Assembly: GCA_033809415.1 (NCBI GenBank)
Contig: JAPXLT010000225.1
Span: forward strand, 1-8,060
DNA length: 8,060 nucleotides
Source: JAQVUB01 sp033809415
GTDB lineage: Bacteria > Verrucomicrobiota > Lentisphaeria > Oligosphaerales > Oligosphaeraceae
Direction of reading: 5' to 3'
Shown: positions 1-3,969 of the stretch, one piece after another
How positions within the stretch are numbered: the stretch's first letter is position 1
Layout: each line of letters starts with the position of its first letter
Position numbers and translations under genes: made by a program
Notes under the pieces: model-generated
Seen by the model: the letters and a program-made list of their open reading frames with translations, nothing else
Database searches by the model: none
Told to the model about the DNA's origin: nothing

Positions 1-32
1 CTATAAGGGGGGACTGACCCATTACAAGACAC

Positions 33-60
33 TTGCATATCATGCACCGTGCATTATTTT
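33..60 (+). promoter_or_regulatory. Candidate sigma-70-type promoter of the RHH gene
   Basis: TTGCAT (33-38) and TATTTT (55-60) are separated by 16 nt and lie upstream of the small RHH gene. A palindrome fills the spacer and a second palindrome lies just downstream, an arrangement typical of self-repressing promoters. The hexamers are only moderate matches to the consensus, so the call rests mostly on context. Confidence 0.4.
41..54. promoter_or_regulatory. Putative operator 1, odd-centred palindrome
   Basis: ATGCACCGTGCAT (42-54) is an inverted repeat with a single central base. Together with the preceding C, 13 identical bases (CATGCACCGTGCA) recur at 75-87. It lies between the candidate -35 and -10 hexamers, so a bound dimer would block RNA polymerase. 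RHH proteins of the CopG/Arc type usually bind such short symmetric repeats; that the neighbouring RHH protein binds here is inferred. Confidence 0.5.
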
Positions 61-74
61 ATCTGCAAATATTT

Positions 75-87
75 CATGCACCGTGCA
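75..87. promoter_or_regulatory. Putative operator 2, identical copy of operator 1
   Basis: CATGCACCGTGCA is an exact 13-nt copy of the sequence at 41-53, placed 34 bp downstream, about three helical turns. It falls in the expected early transcribed region of the RHH gene, which would suit cooperative autorepression. Confidence 0.5.
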
Positions 88-124
88 CATTTATAAAAAC
101 CTCGGCGGGATGCAGGAGATCAGC

Positions 125-319
125 ATGGCTGAGCCAATCAAAGAACGGACAGTAAGAATTGTCTTAATCCCTCAATCCCTCTATAAAAAGCTCGAAAAAC
201 GGGCAAAGAAAGAGGAAGCATCCGTGACCGGACTGACCTGCCGCGCAATCATTGATTTCCTCGAAAAAAAAAGTCCCGGAAAACCACTGAAAACATGCAC
301 CATGCATGAAAAAATCTAA
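125..319 (+). CDS. Small ribbon-helix-helix (CopG/Arc-like) DNA-binding protein
   Basis: A 64-residue basic protein with the outline of a ribbon-helix-helix fold: a beta strand with alternating polar and hydrophobic residues (about 8-15, RTVRIVLI), a helix (about 16-31, SLYKKLEKRAKKEE), a turn, and a second helix (about 33-48, SVTGLTCRAIIDFLEKK). RHH proteins dimerise, insert the strand pair into the DNA major groove, and commonly act as repressors or antitoxins. I chose the ATG at 125 because AGGAG (114-118) sits 6 nt upstream. A longer frame opens at a GTG at 83, but that codon lies inside operator 2 and has no ribosome binding site. Two identical palindromes upstream suggest autoregulation, and a third related motif lies in the last codons. 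No toxin gene follows: the next gene is convergent. The family call is fairly secure; the target genes are unknown. Confidence 0.7.
   Translation: MAEPIKERTVRIVLIPQSLYKKLEKRAKKEEASVTGLTCRAIIDFLEKKSPGKPLKTCTMHEKI
294..308. repeat. Third operator-like motif in the RHH gene 3' end
   Basis: CATGCACCATGCATG matches the two upstream operators at 12 of 13 core positions and is itself close to palindromic. It overlaps the last codons of the RHH gene (Thr-Cys-Thr-Met-His-Glu), so it could be a third binding site or a chance product of coding. It sits just before the convergent gene's 3' end. Confidence 0.35.
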
Positions 320-338
320 CCTCCCGCAGACACCCAAG

Positions 339-884
339 TCAAAATTTGTTTTTTGTTGCCACACAAGGCATCCTTAAATGCCCAAGTATCAATATCAGAA
401 CATTCCAAATAAAGCTGGTCGCCAGCAATACTAAGAAATATATATTAGCATATGCAAAAAATTTAACTGCATGAAATTCAAATGTATCTGTAGAGGCAAA
501 ATATTTATAACCATCGTCTGTTGCCAGCCAAACTCCTTTTTGTGGCCAAATTGACGTGGAGAACAGATAAATATCAAGAAGCCCATCTTTGTTGAAATCG
601 TATAAGCCTATGTATGTGCCTGTTTTTCCACCAATGCTTAACAATTCCTTATTCCGATTGTCAAAAACAGATACGGTGATACTGCCATCAGTATACTGGC
701 ACTGCTCGAAGCTATACTCAACATTGCGCTCCTGATTACTGATATAGTAATACTTTTTATAAGGATTTGTTATTGATGTATGAAACGCAGAGAATAACGA
801 CAACCTCGATTCATCTATGACAAAATTTGACATCAACACAAGTATTGCCAGTATCCAAGGAGTAAAATGCAGAAAGACTAACAT
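339..884 (-). CDS. Hypothetical membrane protein with an EF-hand-like loop
   Basis: A 181-residue protein not recognised as a named family. A hydrophobic N-terminal segment (about 2-22) looks like a signal anchor, and a second one lies near the C-terminus (about 142-168). The region between is probably extracytoplasmic. It contains DFNKDGLLD (96-104), matching the D-x-N/D-x-D-G-x-x-D calcium loop found in FG-GAP/VCBS-type repeats and dockerins; only one copy is present. The gene converges on the RHH gene with a 19-bp gap. No Shine-Dalgarno sequence precedes the ATG at 884, and the MITE-like element begins about 4 bp upstream of it. The predicted N-terminus has no positive residue before the hydrophobic stretch. 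The original 5' end and promoter may therefore have been cut off or replaced by the insertion. Coding status is likely, function unknown. Confidence 0.55.
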   Translation of the reverse strand: MLVFLHFTPWILAILVLMSNFVIDESRLSLFSAFHTSITNPYKKYYYISNQERNVEYSFEQCQYTDGSITVSVFDNRNKELLSIGGKTGTYIGLYDFNKDGLLDIYLFSTSIWPQKGVWLATDDGYKYFASTDTFEFHAVKFFAYANIYFLVLLATSFIWNVLILILGHLRMPCVATKNKF

Positions 885-887
885 TAT

Positions 888-1044
888 TTAGGAGAATGTC
901 CCAAAAGGATTTTTTAACAACGAAAAGGCACGAAATTTTTATGGGGTTGTTGCTTTGACAGATAGGATTGCACGCGGATTTACGATCTGGTCTGTTGGTT
1001 TCTCCGACGGATCGTGGTTAAATACCTTTTTGGACACACTCTAA
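888..1044 (+). mobile_element. MITE-like element with terminal inverted repeats, carrying core repeat copy A
   Basis: The left end (888-923) and the reverse complement of the right end (1011-1044) align over about 33 positions with roughly 27 matches and three gap positions. Shared blocks are TTAG, TGTCC, AAAAGG, TTTAAC and ACGA. TA dinucleotides at 889-890 and 1042-1043 fit a TA target-site duplication as made by IS630/Tc1-mariner transposases. The interior has no credible ORF, so this would be a non-autonomous element. Its middle (about 909-1012) is copy A of the dispersed core repeat, including the GGGGTTGTTGCTTTGAC and GATTGCACGCGGATTT segments shared with other copies. It separates the start of the minus-strand membrane protein gene from everything upstream. 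Confidence 0.55.
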
Positions 1045-1140
1045 GTTAATATCTTGTTGAACTTTTACAACCAAATTAATGTAGGGAAGCGGCTCACTTT
1101 GATGCGCTGTAATACGTCAGCAACTGGGTGATATCGGCGT

Positions 1141-1157
1141 TTGGCATTCTCCGTGCA
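1141..1157 (+). promoter_or_regulatory. Candidate sigma-54 (-24/-12) promoter
   Basis: TTGGCATTCTCCGTGCA carries GG and GC exactly 12 nt apart, as in the RpoN consensus (TGGCAC-N5-TTGCA), with TTGGCA well matched and TGCA at the -12 element. It points toward the sigma-54 activator gene, about 200 bp downstream. Such matches do occur by chance and part of this region overlaps repeat-like DNA, so the call is tentative. Confidence 0.3.
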
Positions 1158-1159
1158 TC

Positions 1160-1208
1160 TTCCATGAAATTTTTTCGTGTCTTTTCGGGCATTTCGTTGT
1201 TCAAAAAG
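1160..1208 (-). repeat. Degenerate partial copy (E) of the core repeat
   Basis: Read on the minus strand, this has AACAACGAAA, a 7-nt insertion (TGCCCGA), then AAAGACACGAAAA and ATTTCATGG. These match the left half of the core repeat seen in the MITE-like element and downstream of the lipoprotein and galU genes. The right half (TTGTTGCTTTGAC and beyond) is absent, so this is a relic or a truncated copy. Confidence 0.5.
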
Positions 1209-1233
1209 AATTCCTCGCCTACCCAGGTTCACT

Positions 1234-1255
1234 GACGCCTTACCTTGGTGGCGTC
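1234..1255. other. Hairpin in the gap before the sigma-54 activator
   Basis: GACGCC (1234-1239) pairs with GGCGTC (1250-1255), and ACC/GGT (1242-1244, 1247-1249) pairs inside, giving a nearly continuous stem with a 2-nt loop. No T-run follows directly; the nearest (ATTTTT) begins 16 nt later. It is therefore not a clear intrinsic terminator; it could be a structured leader element. Confidence 0.35.
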
Positions 1256-1289
1256 TTGGCGGTTCGACTCATTTTTCCATGGGATGTAT

Positions 1290-1337
1290 TTGCAGAATGC
1301 GGTTCATCGCATTAAATTAAGCTGTTTGCAGATGCAA
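1290..1337 (+). promoter_or_regulatory. Candidate promoter and palindrome upstream of the activator
   Basis: TTGCAG (1290-1295) and TAAATT (1313-1318) lie 17 nt apart, a weak sigma-70-type match. TTGCA-GA-TGCAA (1326-1337) is a perfect 12-nt palindrome 24 nt before the start codon. A related half-conserved copy, TTGCAGAATGC, begins at 1290, 36 bp upstream. Paired sites like this might bind the activator itself. Weak evidence only. Confidence 0.3.
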
Positions 1338-1361
1338 TGAATTTATCCGAATACGCCATTT

Positions 1362-2774
1362 ATGTCAGCCAGTGCCAGAATACTCATAGCCGAAGAAGAT
1401 GAACGTCTCTTAGACATATTGAAGGGGCTGCTCCGTTTTTTTGATCACCGGGTGCGCAGTAGTTCCGATCCCGCTTTGATTCGAGAACTGCTGGGCACCA
1501 AGCAGTGGGACGTCTTTTTTTGCGATACCAGGCTTTGGCAAAATTCGCTCAGCGAGGGTGACTTCCTCGAATTATGCGCTCAGGCCGTACCTCCGGTTCC
1601 AGTTATTTTATTGGCTGACTATGCGAATGTGAGCGTGGCTTCCGCAGCTATGAAACGTGGCGTTTTTGCCTGGCTGAACAAACCGCTGAAAACGGAACTG
1701 GCTCTTCAGACTCTGAATTCTGCGCTTGCATTGCGTTCAGAAAAAGGGAAAAAAGCTCCTGAAAGCAAAGCAGAAGAAATGCCGGATGCCAAGGAGCACT
1801 TCGGTTTGATTGTCGGCGAACATCCAACGATGCTGGAACTCTACCGGCAAATTGAAAAGGCGGCACCCACCGAAATGACCGTCCTGATCCAGGGGGAAAG
1901 CGGTACTGGCAAGGAACTGGTGGCAAGAGCCATTCACCAAAAGAGCCTGCGGGCAAACAAGCCTTTTGTGGCGATCAATTGTGCTTCCCTGCCGGAAAAT
2001 CTGCTCGAATCAGAGTTGTTTGGGCACTTGAAAGGTGCTTTTACTGGAGCCGTCCGCGATAAAAATGGACTCTTTCTGGCTGCCGACGGCGGCACGCTGT
2101 TCCTCGATGAAGTCGGCTCGATTCCTGTCAGTATGCAACTGGCTTTGCTCAGGGCTTTACAGGAGCGTGAGATCCGTCCGGTTGGGGCTTTGCAGAATAT
2201 TCCGGTTAATGTACGGGTGCTGGCCGCCACCAACGAGGACTTGAGCCAGCGTATGAGCACCGGGCAGCTCCGTGACGACCTGTACTACCGTCTCAGTGTC
2301 TTTCCATTAAAATTGCCGCCACTTCGGGAGCGGAAATCGGATATTCCGCTGTTGGCCAGGCATTTTATCTCCCGGTTCAAGAAAAAACATGACAGTACCT
2401 TGGATATTTCAGCGGAAGCTCTGCTGGCGCTCGAGAAATATGCCTGGCCGGGAAATGTTCGGGAGCTGGAAAACAGTCTGCAGAGGGCAGTGGCTCTATC
2501 CGATCAGAAAATGATTTTTGTCAAAGACCTCCCGGAAGCTTGCCAAGACCCGGGAACAACAGAGAATCAGGGCACCGCTTCCTCGACTGCCGAGAAGAAC
2601 ACTTTTACACTGCCGCCAATCCCAGAAGAGATAATGACCTTGAAGGCCTACTTGAGATTCTGCGAAAGGCACTACGTGCGATATGTTCTCGAACAGTTCA
2701 ACGACGATCGAGAGGCCGCCGCCCGATCACTCGGCATCAGTACTTCCACCCTTTACCGGAAATGTTTGGAGTAA
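1362..2774 (+). CDS. NtrC-family sigma-54-dependent response regulator
   Basis: A 470-residue activator with three domains. The receiver (about 5-122) has the acidic pair E12/D13, phospho-acceptor D55 (CDTR) and K107 (NKP), but the conserved switch Thr/Ser is replaced by Ala (A85, LLADY). The AAA+ domain (about 148-385) has Walker A GESGTGKE (178-185), the sigma-54-contacting loop GAFTGA (225-230), Walker B LFLDEV (246-251), and the WPGNVRELEN segment. A Fis-type helix-turn-helix closes the protein (448-470, DDREAAARSLGISTSTLYRK). It should hydrolyse ATP to open sigma-54 promoters after phosphorylation. The ATG at 1362 is the first usable start (an in-frame TGA lies at 1338); no clear Shine-Dalgarno sequence is visible. 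No histidine kinase gene is adjacent, so its partner is elsewhere. It is coupled to the lipoprotein-like gene 4 nt downstream. Domain calls are secure; target genes are not known. Confidence 0.93.
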   Translation: MSASARILIAEEDERLLDILKGLLRFFDHRVRSSSDPALIRELLGTKQWDVFFCDTRLWQNSLSEGDFLELCAQAVPPVPVILLADYANVSVASAAMKRGVFAWLNKPLKTELALQTLNSALALRSEKGKKAPESKAEEMPDAKEHFGLIVGEHPTMLELYRQIEKAAPTEMTVLIQGESGTGKELVARAIHQKSLRANKPFVAINCASLPENLLESELFGHLKGAFTGAVRDKNGLFLAADGGTLFLDEVGSIPVSMQLALLRALQEREIRPVGALQNIPVNVRVLAATNEDLSQRMSTGQLRDDLYYRLSVFPLKLPPLRERKSDIPLLARHFISRFKKKHDSTLDISAEALLALEKYAWPGNVRELENSLQRAVALSDQKMIFVKDLPEACQDPGTTENQGTASSTAEKNTFTLPPIPEEIMTLKAYLRFCERHYVRYVLEQFNDDREAAARSLGISTSTLYRKCLE

Positions 2775-2778
2775 GCAG

Positions 2779-3288
2779 ATGCAGGCACCATGCGGTAAAT
2801 TGAACGTTCTTATCGGTGTGCTGCTCGCCTTGCAGTTGATTTCCACCGGTTGCAAGTACTTTTCCAAACCTGAACCAAGCTATGTGATCAGTTTACATGA
2901 ATTGGCTACGGAAGATCAGGCATATTCACAATTGTGCAGAACAGTATGGAATCCTCAGCAAACACGCAGTGTGCGCATCCATTCGTACGCCTTCCTTAAC
3001 GCAAAACGTTTTTATCAGGCCGAGGTCATGCCGGCAGACGGCAACAATCCTTGTGGAATACGCCTCTATTTTGACCGCTTTGGGCGCCATACGCTGCTGC
3101 AGGCCTGCGCTCAAAAAAGAGAGCAGCCTTTCGCTGTGCTCGTCGATGGCTTCTTTATCGGATTGTCCAATTTCCCGAATCAGCTGGACGAGCTGTCCTT
3201 TCTTGATCTGGCGCCCCTGTGGAGCGCCTTGGAAGCAAAACAGGTCGTCGATTCGGTTCCTGAAAATTACCGCCTTTTGAATGATTAA
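2779..3288 (+). CDS. Small exported lipoprotein-like protein resembling the SecD P1 head
   Basis: A 169-residue protein. The N-terminus has a short basic start, a hydrophobic stretch (about 8-21) and ISTGC, so Cys25 could be lipidated (an imperfect lipobox, as Ser replaces Leu at -3). The mature part includes SVRIHSYAFLNAKRF (64-78) and GIRLYFDRFGR (93-103), leading to PFAVLVDGFF (117-126). This spacing resembles the SecD P1 head, where a strand is followed by a 'G..F...T...GK.LAIVLDG' block. The likeness is from memory and needs a profile search. The ATG at 2779 is chosen because GGAG (2768-2771) lies 7 nt upstream inside the end of the activator gene and the frame opens with a signal sequence. 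A longer frame from 2683 would overlap the activator by about 90 nt and has no signal at its start. The 4-nt gap indicates an operon with the activator. Confidence 0.65.
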   Translation: MQAPCGKLNVLIGVLLALQLISTGCKYFSKPEPSYVISLHELATEDQAYSQLCRTVWNPQQTRSVRIHSYAFLNAKRFYQAEVMPADGNNPCGIRLYFDRFGRHTLLQACAQKREQPFAVLVDGFFIGLSNFPNQLDELSFLDLAPLWSALEAKQVVDSVPENYRLLND

Positions 3289-3321
3289 CTGAACAGAGGA
3301 TACTTGGCGCGGACTGACGCC

Positions 3322-3442
3322 CACAACCCATTTTTTAACCACGAACCACACGAAAAGACACGAAAATTTTTTTGTAGGGTTGTTGCTTTGACGGATGAGA
3401 TTGCACGCGGATTTGTGATCTGGCCTATTGTTTTCTCCGACT
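3322..3442 (+). repeat. Core repeat copy B
   Basis: Begins CACAACCCATTTTTTAACC about 33 nt after the lipoprotein gene stop, in the same orientation as that gene, and continues through ACACGAAAAGACACGAAAA, a T-run, TAGGGTTGTTGCTTTGACGG and GATTGCACGCGGATTT to TTTTCTCCGACTGATC. It shares its left end with copy D, its middle with copies A, C and D, and its right end (GATCTGG...TTTCTCCGAC) with copy A. The 9-bp array starts at its right edge. A possible stem GGCG/CGCC (3306-3309 with 3318-3321) lies directly upstream. Confidence 0.7.
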
Positions 3443-3514
3443 GATCAATCGGATCGGACGGATCGGACGGATCAAGTAGATCGGTCGGATCGGTCGGATC
3501 GGTCGGATCGGTCG
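3443..3514 (+). repeat. 9-bp tandem array, GATC at each unit start
   Basis: Eight consecutive 9-nt units: GATCAATCG, GATCGGACG twice, GATCAAGTA, then GATCGGTCG four times. Every unit starts with GATC, and the last four are identical. The period is a multiple of three, so it makes a Ser-Asp-Arg-type repeat in one minus-strand frame, but I see no gene there. The array grows out of the CTCCGACNGATC sequence at the right end of core copy B; copy A has a single GATC at the same place. Confidence 0.85.
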
Positions 3515-3551
3515 GAGAAAAAAGACAGGAATTGGCGGTACCTTAAAAGGG

Positions 3552-3624
3552 CTATATGCCAATGACTTGGAGATTTCTTTTCTGAAAAATCTTTCACAAA
3601 AAAGAAGAAGTTTGGGGATAGTAG
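3552..3624 (+). repeat. Direct repeat DR1 (pair of 3892-3964)
   Basis: This stretch, starting near CCAATGACTTGGAG (3559) and ending GGGATAGTA (3623), recurs 340-341 bp downstream right before the greA-like start codon. Shared blocks include CCAATGACTTGGAG, TTGCTTTTC versus TTTCTTTTC, CTTTCA and AGTA. Identity by eye is about 75-80 percent over 73 nt. It flanks the left side of the hairpin-rich block. Confidence 0.65.
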
Positions 3625-3676
3625 CACGAAAAATTTGTAGGGTTGTTGCTTTGACGGATGAGATTGCATGCGGTTT
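3625..3676 (+). repeat. Core repeat copy C
   Basis: Carries CACGAAAAATTTGTAGGG, TTGTTGCTTTGACGGATGAG and ATTGCATGCGG. It is identical to copy B over more than 30 consecutive bases around TTGTTGCTTTGACGGATGAG. The left half (TTTAACCACGAA) is missing: it abuts DR1 at GATAGTAG. On the right it passes directly into the hairpin cluster instead of a tandem array. Confidence 0.65.
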
Positions 3677-3681
3677 AAAAA

Positions 3682-3876
3682 GTAGCGCAACCGTCCCGGT
3701 TGTGATTGATGTTTGCCCTCCCACGCCCGAACGCTCCCAGCTGCAAGAGGCGGGATGCTCGGATTGGTCTGAGTCCAGCATATAACACATTGCGCCGTAG
3801 GCGCTTGACTATGCTTAACCCCAGGCTTCAGCCTGGGGTGAGGAACCACCCAAAGACGGTGCCTTGTAAAGGCACC
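3682..3876. repeat. Cluster of four hairpins, REP/BIME-like
   Basis: Four perfect stems with short loops lie in under 200 bp: CAACCG/CGGTTG (3688-3702), GCGCC/GGCGC (3792-3804), a 10-bp stem ACCCCAGGCT/AGCCTGGGGT (3818-3839), and GGTGCCTT/AAGGCACC (3858-3876). The first is preceded by GTAG (3682-3685), the tetranucleotide often found 5' of REP hairpins recognised by IS200-related REP-associated transposases (RAYTs). None is followed by a T-run, so they are not intrinsic terminators. No transposase gene is present here. Calling this a REP-type element is inference. Confidence 0.6.
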
Positions 3877-3891
3877 ACAATCAACGAAGCA

Positions 3892-3964
3892 CTTATACGC
3901 CAATGACTTGGAGGTTGCTTTTCAAGAAAAACTTTCATAACAACAAGAAACTTGGGAATAGTAC
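3892..3964 (+). repeat. Direct repeat DR2, leader of the greA-like gene
   Basis: The second copy of the stretch at 3552-3624, ending just 5 nt before the ATG at 3970. It contains CCAATGACTTGGAG (3900-3913) and GGGAATAGTA (3954-3963), the latter possibly serving as a weak ribosome binding region. If it contains the original promoter or leader of the gene, DR1 would be a duplicate left upstream. Confidence 0.6.
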
Positions 3965-3969
3965 ATACG

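Noticed and set aside
1..30. GGACTGACCC at the window start as a match to GGACTGACGCCCA before core copy B
   Set aside because: About 8-10 shared bases with no continuation; not enough to call a repeat copy.
125..319. Toxin-antitoxin module
   Set aside because: The RHH protein could be an antitoxin, but there is no small co-directional partner gene; the neighbour is convergent and membrane-type.
1063..1100. Possible sixth core repeat copy (TGTAGGG...CTTTGA)
   Set aside because: Only short matches (TGTAGGG and ACTTTGA) with wrong spacing; within chance expectation.
2683..2778. N-terminal extension of the lipoprotein-like gene
   Set aside because: Lies inside the helix-turn-helix coding part of the activator; the downstream ATG has GGAG spacing and opens a signal sequence.
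3425..3790. Minus-strand ORF of 121 aa
   Set aside because: Low-complexity Ile-Arg-Pro repeats from the GATC array and overlap with the hairpins; not a credible protein.
3472..3903. Minus-strand ORF of 143 aa through the repeat block
   Set aside because: It is made of the 9-bp array (Ser-Asp-Arg run), core copy C and the hairpins; no ribosome binding site or domain. Its peptide EKKSPSHWHI resembles EKQPPSHWRI in another minus-strand frame (3828-4115) only because DR1 and DR2 are duplicated DNA.
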